Positions 1 through 9,600 of a stretch of 64,000 bases of DNA are shown here, piece by piece. How positions within the stretch are numbered: position 1 is the first letter of the stretch; every line of letters begins with the position of its first letter. Source of the DNA: JABIKK01 sp964622835 (GTDB taxonomy: Archaea > Nanobdellota > Nanobdellia > SCGC-AAA011-G17 > UBA489); contig CAZUSA010000001.1 of assembly GCA_964622835.1 (NCBI GenBank), forward strand, positions 62,001-126,000. The letters run 5' to 3'. Made by a program: the position numbers and the translations under genes. Below the pieces are notes generated by a model. The model did not search any database. It had not been told where the DNA came from and saw only the letters and a program-made list of their open reading frames with translations.

Positions 1-59
1 TGTATTGCGTCACCGTCAATAACATCTGCTGATGCATTTTCTTTTGTGAGTGTTGCCAT
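1..59 (-). CDS. Partial CDS, N-terminus of an unknown protein
   Basis: An open frame begins with ATG at 59 on the minus strand and runs off the left edge after about 19 codons (MATLTKENASADVI...). A TATA-like element on the same strand near 79-87 is about 24 nt upstream, as expected for a leaderless archaeal mRNA. Too little protein is present to assign a family. The gene is divergent from the zinc-ribbon gene at 143. Confidence 0.45.
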   Translation of the reverse strand, partial: MATLTKENASADVIDGDAI

Positions 60-113
60 GTATTTTTGGGAGAAAAGAGCTTTATTAAGATTTGCTTTTA
101 CGTTTTCAATACG

Positions 114-121
114 TTTATAAA
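114..121 (+). promoter_or_regulatory. TATA box for the gene at 143
   Basis: The perfect palindrome TTTATAAA is centred about 26 nt upstream of the ATG at 143, the usual distance from an archaeal TATA box to a leaderless start. This supports the 143 start over the longer TTG-initiated frame at 92, whose start lies upstream of the box. Confidence 0.5.
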
Positions 122-142
122 ACAACTATCTACCATAATGAA

Positions 143-448
143 ATGCCTGCGTATAAACAGAAGTGTTATTTGTGTAAAGAGAACTGGGCGATTGTTCGGT
201 ATTCTCGACAAAAGTTTGTTGTTTGTAAAGAGTGTGAGATGAAGTCTGTTAAGACTGCAGTGAAAGATCCGACGATGAAAAAGATGTTTGCTCTTCCTCT
301 TGATTGGTATGAAGAAAATGATTTCTTACGAAGTATTCGATATTCCTATGGCAAATGGGGTTCGCTAACAGAAAAGCAATTAGCAGCATTTAAGAAAACA
401 GTTAAAGAATTGAAAGAAGAAACGAAAAAGAAGAAAGATTCAAAATAA
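143..448 (+). CDS. Small zinc-ribbon protein, unknown function
   Basis: A 101-residue basic protein. It has a CxxC pair near residues 8-11 (CYLC) and a second near 31-34 (CKEC), so a small treble-clef or zinc-ribbon fold is likely. The C-terminal 25 residues are Lys/Glu-rich helix. There is no signal peptide or membrane segment, so it should be cytosolic, possibly binding nucleic acid. The start was chosen from the TATA box at 114-121. I do not recognise a named family. The tRNA-Ser gene lies immediately downstream in the opposite direction. Confidence 0.65.
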   Translation: MPAYKQKCYLCKENWAIVRYSRQKFVVCKECEMKSVKTAVKDPTMKKMFALPLDWYEENDFLRSIRYSYGKWGSLTEKQLAAFKKTVKELKEETKKKKDSK

Positions 449-449
449 G

Positions 450-530
450 CGCCGCGACCCGGATTTGAACCGGGACGCCCGAAGGCCTGGATTAGCAATC
501 CAGTGCAATACCAGATTATGCGATCGCGGC
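450..530 (-). tRNA. tRNA-Ser (anticodon GCT)
   Basis: Read on the minus strand it folds with a 7-bp acceptor stem (GCCGCGA/TCGCGGC), a 5-bp anticodon stem around loop TTGCTAA (anticodon GCT), the long variable arm GCCTTCGGGC typical of serine tRNAs, a T-arm CCCGG-TTCAAAT-CCGGG, and discriminator G at 450. No intron; CCA is not encoded. A TATA-like element at about 552-563 on the same strand lies at the right distance upstream. Confidence 0.95.
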
Positions 531-563
531 ATACGTTGAATTCCTAAGAAGTTCTTTAAAAAT

Positions 564-1049
564 CTAACTAAAATCAGCCATGGTGGGATTGACGACAGAT
601 AGCCAGTTTTTTGTATTCAATATCATGCTCACGGTTTTTTCTCCTGCGTTGAAATCTATGGTTTCATTTGCTAATAAAGAGTTATCTACGTAGACTGGAA
701 TATCGAAGAGGTTACCAAAGGGAGGAACACTGCCAGGTAAACAATCGGTTAATCGTACAACATCTTCTTCTGTTGCAAAGGTTACTGGCCCACCAAGGAG
801 TGCTTTTGCTTTCTTAAAGTCTATGCGTTTTGCTGCTGAGATAATCAGTTGATAGGGTTTGTGATGAACCATAACAATCATGGCTTTCGCTCCTCGTTTC
901 AAAATGTCTTCTGCTTTGATACCAAATAATCGTTCTCGTACGGCTGCCGCTTCTTCAGACGTTCGCACGGGTTCATGATCAAAGACTTGATATTTAATAT
1001 TATTTGTATCAAGAAGTTTCTTTATTTGGTGAAAGGTTGTATTGCTCAT
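564..1049 (-). CDS. YbaK/ProX-type aminoacyl-tRNA deacylase
   Basis: 161 residues, the normal size for a stand-alone YbaK/aminoacyl-tRNA editing domain. Family features: an N-terminal helix (FHQIKKLLD), the TSEEAAAVRE segment, basic KRIDFKKAKALLGG strand-turn, and the GSVPPFGN loop near residues 118-125 that corresponds to the conserved G-x-x-P-F-G substrate loop. The family hydrolyses mischarged tRNAs such as Cys- or Ala-tRNA(Pro); the exact substrate is not predictable here. The ATG at 1049 is preferred because the longer frame would read through the tRNA-Ser gene. It sits between two serine tRNAs on the same strand. Confidence 0.85.
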   Translation of the reverse strand: MSNTTFHQIKKLLDTNNIKYQVFDHEPVRTSEEAAAVRERLFGIKAEDILKRGAKAMIVMVHHKPYQLIISAAKRIDFKKAKALLGGPVTFATEEDVVRLTDCLPGSVPPFGNLFDIPVYVDNSLLANETIDFNAGEKTVSMILNTKNWLSVVNPTMADFS

Positions 1050-1056
1050 AGTAAAG

Positions 1057-1137
1057 CGCCGCGGGCAGGATTTGAACCTACATGCCCGAAGGCCCGGTTT
1101 TCGAGACCGGTGCGATACCAGATTACGCGACCGCGGC
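1057..1137 (-). tRNA. tRNA-Ser (anticodon CGA)
   Basis: Minus-strand cloverleaf: acceptor GCCGCGG/CCGCGGC, anticodon stem CCGGT/ACCGG around loop CTCGAAA (anticodon CGA), the same long variable arm GCCTTCGGGC as the tRNA at 450-530, a T-arm with one G-U pair, and discriminator G at 1057. It is 81 nt with no intron. The two serine tRNAs look like diverged duplicates with different anticodons. Confidence 0.95.
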
Positions 1138-1227
1138 ATAGAAAGACCTTTTTAAACCACCTTTATCAATCTAACTATCGGAACATTTATAAAGAATAAC
1201 CAAGTCATAAGGAGACAAATTCACTAC

Positions 1228-2097
1228 ATGATGGTGACAACTAATATGGCTATACAACCCACAGGCAGAACAATAGAAGACGCCTTAAGAAATCTACCAG
1301 GCGGAAGAAAAAGAATAGGAGAGATAGTAAGAGGTATCCAAAATGGTGATCCCACAGCAGTACAAGAATTATACGCAGGATTGTACATTGATGCACAAAC
1401 AGGTATTGGTAATAGACGTGCATTTGATGAAAAAATTGGAGAATTAGATAGTCATTCAATTGTTATTTCAGGAGATGTTTTAGGTCTCAAAGCAGCAAAC
1501 GATAGCCCTGGCGGAACAGCTGCAGGAGATCAGTTAATTAGTAGCACAGCAGAAGGTTTACAAGGAAGTCTGCGATTTGCTTCAAATTCTTATGAAGGAC
1601 CTGATAAACGAACAAGTAAACAAACAGATTATTTACAATGGATTGCAGATGATGGTCAAGCCTACAGAGTAGGTGGTGATGAATTTGCAGCAATTCTCCC
1701 AGACGTTTTACATCTTGCAATAGGTGGGACAATTTTAGAAAGAACACAAAACCGATTTAACAATCCAAATAAACCCCTCAATGCAATTGCACTAAGCGGT
1801 GCAGCATATGCCCCAGGAATGGATCCCGAAGCAGTAAGAGCATTATCTGAAGACGGCATGTATGCAATGAAATATGGGTTATACAATGAAGATCCTAATA
1901 AGAGAAGGGATCGCACTGATGCACGTGGCATCTTATCTGGTTTCGCATTAGCACACCCTGGTGGAAGATTTCAGTTATTTTTCCCAAAAGGACCAGATGG
2001 AGAAAAAAGAGTAGGATCCGCACGAACGCTTGAAGAAGGATTATTCCACATAACGTTCCCTGATGGACGTACTGAAGAATATCAGCGTAAAGAGTGA
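1228..2097 (+). CDS. Free-standing GGDEF-domain protein (putative diguanylate cyclase)
   Basis: 289 residues. About 50 helical residues precede a GGDEF domain: TGIGNRRAF (59-66), a metal-binding Asp in SGDVLGLK (D83), base-contacting N91 and D101 in the ND...GD segment, and an intact RVGGDEF (147-153). The second Asp of the usual D-x-D is Leu. About 48 residues separate D101 from GGDEF, longer than usual. The last 60 residues form a Gly/Phe-rich extension that may be a small beta domain. There is no sensor, transmembrane or EAL domain. A TATA box lies at 1184-1192 and an AAGGAG Shine-Dalgarno at 1209-1214. Known family activity is c-di-GMP synthesis from two GTP; activity in this archaeon is inference. 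Confidence 0.8.
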   Translation: MMVTTNMAIQPTGRTIEDALRNLPGGRKRIGEIVRGIQNGDPTAVQELYAGLYIDAQTGIGNRRAFDEKIGELDSHSIVISGDVLGLKAANDSPGGTAAGDQLISSTAEGLQGSLRFASNSYEGPDKRTSKQTDYLQWIADDGQAYRVGGDEFAAILPDVLHLAIGGTILERTQNRFNNPNKPLNAIALSGAAYAPGMDPEAVRALSEDGMYAMKYGLYNEDPNKRRDRTDARGILSGFALAHPGGRFQLFFPKGPDGEKRVGSARTLEEGLFHITFPDGRTEEYQRKE

Positions 2098-2136
2098 AAG
2101 CCTAAACATTTATAATCAACCAAAAAACAATGTAGG

Positions 2137-3819
2137 TTGGTGGTTAAACTAACAGAAAAACGATTAATTACAGCAGCATTACCCTATGTGAACAACATCC
2201 CCCATTTGGGACACATCGTAGGCTCACATTTACCTGCTGATATTTTTGCCAGATATTGTAGAAGTAAAGGATACGATACATTATTTATTGGTGGTACTGA
2301 TGAAAATGGTACACCTGCATTATTAGCGGCTGAAGAACATAATATCCCGTTACCTAAATTTCTTGATACGATTTATGAAGTCCATAAGAAAATTTATGAA
2401 TGGTTTAATATTTCGTATGATAATTTTTCTCGTACATCTAAAAAAATTCATGCCGAAACAACACAAGCATTTTTCAAAACGGTAGAAAAAAACGGCTTTG
2501 TTACGCAAGGTAGTGTCAAACAGTTTTATGATGAAGAAAAAGAATTATTTTTAGCTGATCGGTATGTTACTGGAACCTGTGGCTATTGTAACTATGAACA
2601 TGCTCGCGGTGACCAATGTGAAGAATGTGGCAACGTATTAGATACGACTACATTAAAGAATCCTGTATCAACAATCTCAAAGAAGACGCCTATTATCAAA
2701 GAATCTAATCATTTATTTTTAGATTATCCTAAACTTTCACCAAAACTACAAACATGGATTGAATCACAAACACATTGGCGTCATCAAGTACGTAATCTCG
2801 CATTAGGATGGTTAAAGGAAGGATTGAAAGAACGAAGTATTACGCGTGATCTCAAGAGTGGTATTCCCGTGCCGTTAGAAGGATTTGAGGATAAAGTATT
2901 TTATGTGTGGTTTGATGCGCCTATTGGGTATATTTCTTCAACGAAAGAACATACACCAAAGTGGAAAGACTACTGGCAAAATAAAGACTCTCAAATCTAT
3001 CATTTTGTTGGCAAGGATAACATTCCGTTCCATAGTATTTTTTGGCCTGCTTCATTAATAGCTCAAGGAGAATATAATTTACCGTATAATGTGGTTGGCT
3101 TACAATACCTTACCTTTGAAGGTGGTAAGTTTTCTAAAACCCATAAACGTGGTGTCTTTTGCGAACACTTAGAAAAGGCTAAGATTCCTGTAGATATTTT
3201 ACGTGCGTATTTAACGTTTTTAATTCCTGAATCTGATGATACAGAGTTTAAGTGGGATGAATTAGGTACGCGTGTCAATGCTGATATTATTGGGAATGTT
3301 GGTAATTTTATTAATCGAACATTAACCTATGCAGCAAACAAGTGTGAGAGCACTATTCTTCAACCAACAAAACTAAACGAAGCTGATACAACCTTTGTTG
3401 CAGCAGTAAAGAAACAAGTTGATGTTATTGAGCAAGCATTTGAAGCTGTTGAATTACGTCAAGCATTACGTGAAGTCCTAAAACTTTCCGATATTGGTAA
3501 TAAATATTTTAATGATCAACAACCGTGGGTTGTTATTAAAGAAGATAAACAACGTGCTCAGGAAATTGTGTATCAATGTAGTAATGTGTGTAAAACCTTA
3601 GCTATTGTTATAGCCCCTTTCCTTCCTGAAACGGCAGAAAAAATTAACAAACAATTGAATATTACAACAGCGTGTACGTGGGAAGAACTTCAAAATCCAC
3701 TACCAAAAAAGCATACGATCGGTACGCCAAAGGTCTTATTTGAAAAAATTACGCCTGAACATATTGAACAGTGGAAGAAAATAACTGCTGAAACGTCACC
3801 CGTGTCATCCTTTTTCTAA
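2137..3819 (+). CDS. metG: Methionyl-tRNA synthetase
   Basis: 560-residue class Ia synthetase that charges tRNA-Met. Visible: HLGH (residues 23-26) for the HIGH motif, the GGTDENG segment, a zinc knuckle near 148-163 with CGYC and CEEC, the WFDAPIGY motif, and KFSKT near 331 in place of KMSKS. A helical anticodon-binding domain follows (about 380-530). No C-terminal EMAP-like tRNA-binding extension is present. TATA at 2107-2114 puts the transcript start on the TTG/GTG codons at 2137/2140, so the mRNA is leaderless and starts with a non-AUG codon; which of the two is used is unresolved. The upstream ATG at 2130 is followed directly by TAG. Confidence 0.95.
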   Translation: MVVKLTEKRLITAALPYVNNIPHLGHIVGSHLPADIFARYCRSKGYDTLFIGGTDENGTPALLAAEEHNIPLPKFLDTIYEVHKKIYEWFNISYDNFSRTSKKIHAETTQAFFKTVEKNGFVTQGSVKQFYDEEKELFLADRYVTGTCGYCNYEHARGDQCEECGNVLDTTTLKNPVSTISKKTPIIKESNHLFLDYPKLSPKLQTWIESQTHWRHQVRNLALGWLKEGLKERSITRDLKSGIPVPLEGFEDKVFYVWFDAPIGYISSTKEHTPKWKDYWQNKDSQIYHFVGKDNIPFHSIFWPASLIAQGEYNLPYNVVGLQYLTFEGGKFSKTHKRGVFCEHLEKAKIPVDILRAYLTFLIPESDDTEFKWDELGTRVNADIIGNVGNFINRTLTYAANKCESTILQPTKLNEADTTFVAAVKKQVDVIEQAFEAVELRQALREVLKLSDIGNKYFNDQQPWVVIKEDKQRAQEIVYQCSNVCKTLAIVIAPFLPETAEKINKQLNITTACTWEELQNPLPKKHTIGTPKVLFEKITPEHIEQWKKITAETSPVSSFF

Positions 3820-3862
3820 CGAACTCCAAAGCTTTAAAAAGCTCTCTTAATGCCTCTGCCAT

Positions 3863-3937
3863 AGCGAGGTAGAACAGTTAGGAGTGTTCGTTGGGCTCAT
3901 AACCCAAAGGTCGGAGGTTCAAATCCTCCCCTCGCTA
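3863..3937 (+). tRNA. Initiator tRNA-Met (anticodon CAT)
   Basis: Acceptor AGCGAGG/CCTCGCT with the A1:U72 pair, anticodon stem TTGGG/CCCAA (three G:C pairs) around loop CTCATAA, T-arm GGAGG-TTCAAAT-CCTCC, discriminator A. A1:U72 and the GGG/CCC stem are the established marks of archaeal/eukaryotic initiator tRNA, distinguishing it from elongator Met. A TATA element (CTTTAAAAA, 3832-3840) lies about 27 nt upstream. No intron. Confidence 0.95.
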
Positions 3938-3948
3938 GCCTTCTCACT

Positions 3949-4866
3949 ATGAAAAACTTTCCAAAACTCAAAAATCCATTGATTGTAGCACCAATGGCTG
4001 AAGTATCGTCATTACCCTTTCGGATGTTGTGTAGAAAGTATGGTGCTGCGATGGCATATACAGAACAATTGTCTGCATTAGCGTTAACGCGTGATTCTGT
4101 TCGAACGATTGAGATGGCTGAAACGAGTAGTAACGATACACCTGTTGGTTTGCAATTGTTTGGTCGTAATCCTGACGTCTTAATTGAAGCAGCTAAAAAA
4201 CACTATAAGAACTTTGATATTATTGATTTAAACATGGGGTGTCCTTCACGTAAGATTGTGCAAGAAGGGTACGGTTCTGCATTGTTAAAAGAGAAAAAAA
4301 AGATTACTGAAATTATTGAAGCGTTAGTTGATAATATACCACGTCCTATTACGGTGAAGATGCGTTCTGGTTTTAAACATGAAGAAGCTGTTGTATTAGC
4401 AAAAGTTATAGAAAAAGCTGGAGCGAGTGCTCTTGCCATTCACGCACGTACACAAGAACAAGGATATCGTGGTCAAGCTGATTGGTCACGTATTAAAGCA
4501 GTAAAAGAAGCAGTGAGTATTCCTGTTATTGGTAATGGTGACATTGTTGATCCATTGTCAGCAGAAAAAATGTTGAAAGAGACCACGTGTGATTATGTTA
4601 TGATTGCACGTGCTGCCCGTAATAATCCTTGGATCTTCAAACAAATATTACATTACTTTAAAACGAATGAAATATTGGAACAAACAAAAGAAGATAAAAT
4701 ACAATTATTTGATGAATATCTTGCTTGTGGTGAAACCAATATGAAACTCTTACGTATGCGTGCTATGGACTTTACGAAAGGTATCCAAGGTTCTGGTGTC
4801 TTACGTGATAATTTAGGACGTGCACGAACGATTGAACAGCTTAAAGAACAGTTGCAAGAAGCCTAA
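3949..4866 (+). CDS. dus: tRNA-dihydrouridine synthase
   Basis: 305-residue TIM-barrel flavoenzyme that reduces uridine to dihydrouridine in tRNA D-loops with NAD(P)H and FMN. Signatures: LIVAPMAEVSSLPFR at the N-terminus, catalytic Cys98 in LNMGCPSRK, KMRSGF phosphate region, HARTQEQGY with the FMN/tRNA-contacting His, GNGDI, and MIARAARNNPW. Length is typical. It begins 11 nt after the initiator tRNA, so the tRNA promoter may also serve it; tRNA gene and modification enzyme together make functional sense. Confidence 0.93.
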   Translation: MKNFPKLKNPLIVAPMAEVSSLPFRMLCRKYGAAMAYTEQLSALALTRDSVRTIEMAETSSNDTPVGLQLFGRNPDVLIEAAKKHYKNFDIIDLNMGCPSRKIVQEGYGSALLKEKKKITEIIEALVDNIPRPITVKMRSGFKHEEAVVLAKVIEKAGASALAIHARTQEQGYRGQADWSRIKAVKEAVSIPVIGNGDIVDPLSAEKMLKETTCDYVMIARAARNNPWIFKQILHYFKTNEILEQTKEDKIQLFDEYLACGETNMKLLRMRAMDFTKGIQGSGVLRDNLGRARTIEQLKEQLQEA

Positions 4867-4867
4867 T

Positions 4868-4890
4868 AGTTTATATATCAATATATTGAT
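4868..4890 (+). promoter_or_regulatory. TATA box plus 14-nt palindrome upstream of rnhB
   Basis: AGTTTATATAT (4868-4877) is centred about 26 nt before the rnhB ATG. Directly behind it lies the perfect palindrome ATCAATATATTGAT (4877-4890), between TATA and the predicted start site, where a bound repressor would block transcription. In such AT-rich DNA a chance palindrome cannot be excluded. Confidence 0.4.
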
Positions 4891-4899
4891 CACATTTCT

Positions 4900-5547
4900 A
4901 TGAAACTCTGTGGTTTAGATGAAGCAGGTCGCGGACCTATTATCGGGCCGTTAGTGGTTGCAGGCGTAGCTGTGGACGAATCAATGATACCCCAATTAAA
5001 AGAAATAGGTGTTAAAGATTCTAAGATGCTCACAAAGATCCAACGTGAGTCTATGTTTGAACAAATTAAAGCTATTAGCCATTATCATATTCTTATTGTT
5101 GAACCTGAGGAAATTGATGCTGCATTAAACCATCCTGAACTGAATTTAAATTGGTTAGAGGGATTAAAGATGGCTGAAATCATTAATGAGTTAGAGCCAG
5201 AAAAGGCTATTATTGATGCGCCAAGTAATAATATTCCTGCGTTTACTGAATTTTTAAAGAAACAAATAACAAACAAAGATATTCAATTAACATTAGAACA
5301 TAAGGCTGATGAAAAGTATGAAGTCTGTTCTGCTGCTTCTATTTTAGCAAAGGTCACAAGAGATAGAGAAATTGAAAGGATTAAAGACAAAGTAGGTGAT
5401 TGTGGTTCAGGATATCCAAGTGATCCTAAAACAAAAGAATTTGTTGAAAAGGAATGGAATAATCATAAAGAAATTTTTAGAACAACATGGGCGACGTACA
5501 AACGGTTTGCTAATGAAAAAAAACAGAAGAGTTTAGCTGACTATTGA
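4900..5547 (+). CDS. rnhB: Ribonuclease HII
   Basis: 215 residues. It cleaves the RNA strand of RNA-DNA hybrids and single ribonucleotides in DNA. Motifs: GLDEAGRGP at residues 5-13 (catalytic D7, E8), an Asp in AIIDAPS near 106, KADEKY near 131, and SAASILAKVTRD with the final catalytic Asp. Length and order match archaeal RNase HII. The mRNA appears leaderless. The 3' end overlaps the convergent prenyl synthase gene by 7 nt. Confidence 0.95.
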   Translation: MKLCGLDEAGRGPIIGPLVVAGVAVDESMIPQLKEIGVKDSKMLTKIQRESMFEQIKAISHYHILIVEPEEIDAALNHPELNLNWLEGLKMAEIINELEPEKAIIDAPSNNIPAFTEFLKKQITNKDIQLTLEHKADEKYEVCSAASILAKVTRDREIERIKDKVGDCGSGYPSDPKTKEFVEKEWNNHKEIFRTTWATYKRFANEKKQKSLADY

Positions 5548-6452
5548 AGAATTTCATCCATTGCTGTCTGCATTTCATCAACCAATGTTGTTAAATGTTG
5601 AGAATCTCCATGAAGTAAAGATACATCCGAACGTGCGCGTTCCATAAATAGTTGCAAGTATCTTTGTGAGCTATCTAGACCAACCATATCCACAATACCT
5701 TTTTTCCCAACATCCTGACCCCTTGGTTTACCTAATGTTGTTGATGAACAACCACGGTCATAACAATCATCCATTGTTTGATACGCACGCCCAAGATATT
5801 TCCCAAAAGAGGTAAGTAACAATAAATCATCCTCCAAACATTCCATTGGTGCTGCAGCAAGGGCACCCACAGTTGCAGCAAGAGATAAGAGAACTCCTGT
5901 TTTCCCATCATAAAGTGTAAGAACTTCTTCAAGGTTTGTTGGTTGACATTGTTTACTTAAGTCACGTTCTTGACCATTGATAAGAATGGGTATGGCTTCA
6001 GCAACTTCAGCCCCAATTCGTGTCCTTCTCATCGCAGAGATTTTATCACAGTGAGCAACAATAATCTGGGCCTGTGCCGTAAGATAATGTGAAGCAAAAG
6101 TTGCAATGACAGTATTATATCGTTTCCAGCAGCTATCTCTGCCATGTCGTTGAAGAGCATTATCATTGTCAGGACGATCATCAATGATTAACGAGGATGC
6201 ATGCAAAAGCTCGGTTGCAACAGCAGTAGCGAGTGCGCGTTCAACTTGGAAGTCTGTATTAGTATAAACACGTGCAGTTTCCAAAGTAATAAGAGGTCTC
6301 CATAAATGCCCTGGTGGAAGGACAGCATAGTGTGCTGCATCAATAGTTTGGGGAGTAAATCTATCAGGTGACTCCAAAGTATCCTCAAACATATCGGCCA
6401 TAAAACGAGTTATTTGTTTACGAAGATCGGCAGTAGTATAGGTACAAGGCAT
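5541..6452 (-). CDS. Trans-isoprenyl diphosphate synthase (short/medium chain)
   Basis: 303 residues of the polyprenyl synthetase fold. The first Asp-rich motif is DDRPD (91-95) in LIIDDRPDND and the second is DDCYD in YQTMDDCYDRG; both bind Mg-diphosphate. In archaea such enzymes make C15-C25 precursors of ether lipids; chain length is not predictable here. The usual GKRLRP is GHLWRP (48-53), keeping the Arg-Pro. The divergence suggests a lineage-specific paralogue. A TATA box at about 6475-6484 gives a leaderless ATG at 6452. It is convergent with rnhB. Confidence 0.85.
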   Translation of the reverse strand: MPCTYTTADLRKQITRFMADMFEDTLESPDRFTPQTIDAAHYAVLPPGHLWRPLITLETARVYTNTDFQVERALATAVATELLHASSLIIDDRPDNDNALQRHGRDSCWKRYNTVIATFASHYLTAQAQIIVAHCDKISAMRRTRIGAEVAEAIPILINGQERDLSKQCQPTNLEEVLTLYDGKTGVLLSLAATVGALAAAPMECLEDDLLLLTSFGKYLGRAYQTMDDCYDRGCSSTTLGKPRGQDVGKKGIVDMVGLDSSQRYLQLFMERARSDVSLLHGDSQHLTTLVDEMQTAMDEILQ

Positions 6453-6613
6453 GGTAAAACGTACAAAAAGGTGGTATATACTAAGGGTGTACTTCTATTT
6501 AAGATTCCCGTCATAGATGAATTCTCACAAAAGAGCGCTTCTAACCCCTCTCTAGCAACAATCTTTATAAAGCACAAACAAAGCTTTTTATGCAGAAAAA
6601 GATGTGACACTGT

Positions 6614-9600
6614 ATGGCTATTATCAAATCAATGAAGTTGAAGGGCTTCAAGAGTTTTGCGAAGCCATTAGAATTGGAATTTGGAACGGGTTTTAATTGC
6701 ATTATTGGTCCTAATGGGTCTGGTAAGTCCAATGTTATGGATGCATTATGTTTTGTGTTAGGTAAATTATCTGCTAAATCTATGCGTGCTGAAAAGTCTT
6801 CTAATCTTATTTATAATGGTGGTAAAACAGGAACGCCATTAAAAGAAGCAGAAGTTTCTATTATTTTTTCAAATGATAATAATGAGTTTCCTATTGAAAG
6901 TGAAGAAGTTAAGTTAACACGTGTTATTAAAACAACGGGAAATTCTGTGTATAAAATTAATGATGAAGTATTAACGAGACAACAAATTCTTGAATTACTT
7001 GCACATGCAAAGATTGATCCTGATGGTCATAACATTATTTTACAGGGAGATATTGTTCGGTTTATGGAGATGAAAGCTGATAATCGTCGTGAACTTATTG
7101 AAGACATTGCAGGTATTTCTATTTTTGAAGATAAGAAAAATAAGGCAATGAATTCCTTAAATCGTGCTGAAGGCCAATTGAATGATGCTACAATTATTTT
7201 AAAAGAACGTGAAACGTATCTAAAGGAATTGAAGAAAGATAAGGATCAAGCTGAAAAGTATAAGAATTTAGAAAAAAACATTAATGCAAATAAGGCGACG
7301 TATTTACATATTCAAATTAAGGATAAAAAAGAGAAAGTTGAAGAAATTGAAAAGCGCATAAAAAAGCAACAAGAAAGTATAACACGTATTGAGGAACAAA
7401 CAACTGAAACAAGAAAGAAGATTGCTGAAAAGAAGCAAGAATTAATCGCTATTAACAAGGATATTGAAGAAAAGGGTGAAAAGGAAGCAGTGAGTTTACA
7501 GGATGATATTGAGCAATTAAAGACTGATGTCGCAAGAAATGAAGAACGATTAACCACATGCAAAAATGAAGTGGAAAAAGTTCAAGAACGGAAGAAACAA
7601 CTTCAAACATCGTTAGATGATACAAAGAAGACTATTAGAGAGTTAGAAGAAAGTAAGCAAACACTTACTGCAGAAATTAAGCAATTAAAAGAAAAGGAAA
7701 TTAAAGCGTCTACAGCTATTACAAGTGTCAAAGGCAAGTTAGGATTAACAGATAATACTGAACTTGACACCATTGAAACAGCGTTAGATAATGAAGTAAA
7801 GACATATCAAGAGTTACAAGAAAAGAATCAAGATATTTTACAGAAAAAGTTTAAACTGGATGCTGATATTAGTACAATTCAAGAAAAGATTACTGCTGTT
7901 GAACAGTTAGAAAAAGACACGAATATTGGTAGAATACAAAAAGACTTTGAACGCATTGATAAGGATCTTAAGAAACGTATTAATGAAGATGAAACATTAT
8001 TTGCTCAACTAAAGCGAGCGAAAGAAGAGTATGCTAAACATAATGAACAATTATTCAGAGCACAAACACAACAAAGTAGTATGAAAGCTTCTGCGTCTGC
8101 TGATTTTGCTATTAAGAAAATTAAAAGTTTACGTAATCCTCAAGTATTTGGTACGGTCAGTGAACTTGGAGAAGTAGAAAAGAAGTTTTCTGTAGCGTTA
8201 GAAGTTGCTGCTGGTCCTCGTATTCGATCATTGGTTGTTAAAGATGATAAGGTTGCTGCTGAATGTATTCGTACGTTAAAAACAGCAAAGGTCGGTATTG
8301 CAACGTTTTTACCGATGAATAAGATTCGTCCAAGACAAACAACGAGAATTAAAGGTAAGGGCGTATATGGTTCTGCTATGGATCTTATTTCATTTGATCC
8401 ACGCTATAAAGATATTTTTTCATACGTTTTTGCAAATACCCTTGTTGTAGAAAACATCGAGATTGCACGTCGTGTAGGTATTAGTAAAGCACGCATGGTA
8501 ACATTAGAAGGGGACATTGTAGAGATGTCAGGTGCAATGGTTGGTGGATATCGCACGAAACGTGTGGGCATGGGTTTCCAAGAAAAGAATGTTAATACCA
8601 ATATTGAGAAGTTATCTGATAAGATTGATGAGTTAACAAAAGTAAAAGATGTATTAGAACAGAGAAAAACAGAGAATGAAGATACTATTGCTTCTTTACG
8701 TAATGAAAAATCTGAAGTGGAAGCGTCTATTGTTAAGTATGAACGCACGTCTTCGGGTGTGAGTTTACATGAGTTACAACAACAACATAAAGCAATGAAG
8801 AACGATCCCATTTACTCAACCTTTACTAATGTTGGTAAAGAGATGGAACGGGTAAATAAGCAAGTACAACGATTACGTTCAGAACGTGATCAAATAAGAA
8901 AAAAGACAGGCATGCAAGGAAATAATTCTGAACTAGAAACATTAGAAAGTAGACGGTTAAAGGTTCGTGAAGAGATTGTAGAAAAGAATACTGAAGTAAA
9001 GAATATTGATATTCAAACAACAAATATGTATCGTCCTGAAGTTGAAAAGATTCAGTTATTAGTAAAGAGTTGTGATAAGGAACGTGAGGATTTTAGTGCA
9101 GAGTTTACTACCTTAAACAGTCTTATTAAAGATCAACGGAGTATTTTAGGAAAGAAGGATGGTGAAAAGTCGCGATTCCAAAAGGCATACAAAGGTCTTT
9201 TTACAACAAGAAATAAGGTGAGTGAAAGTATTCAAAAGTTAGAGAATACTATTCTATTAGACGCAACAAGAGAAAAAACGATTCAAGATCGTGTGAATGA
9301 GTTATCTATTAACAGAGCAAAGGTTGTTGCTGAAGTTGAAGGGTTAAACACTGAATTCGAAGAGTACAAAGGTACTACCCTTCGCAGAGGATTAACTGTT
9401 GAAGATTTAAAAGTGGAAATTAAGAATTTTGAGCAGATGCTTGCTAAGATTGGTAATGTTAATATGCGCGCATTAGAAGTGTATGAAGAGTTACATAAAG
9501 AGTATGAAGTGTTAGTTAAAAAGAAAGTAAAACTTGAAGATGAACGTAATGATGTTCTTGATATGATTGTTGAAATTGAAAAGAATAAGAAGTCAATATT

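Noticed and set aside
92..142. N-terminal extension of the zinc-ribbon protein from TTG 92
   Set aside because: The TATA box at 114-121 lies inside this extension, so the transcript starts near the ATG at 143.
1050..1139. Longer start for the YbaK-type deacylase
   Set aside because: The extension would translate the tRNA-Ser(CGA) gene, which folds well and is clearly the feature here.
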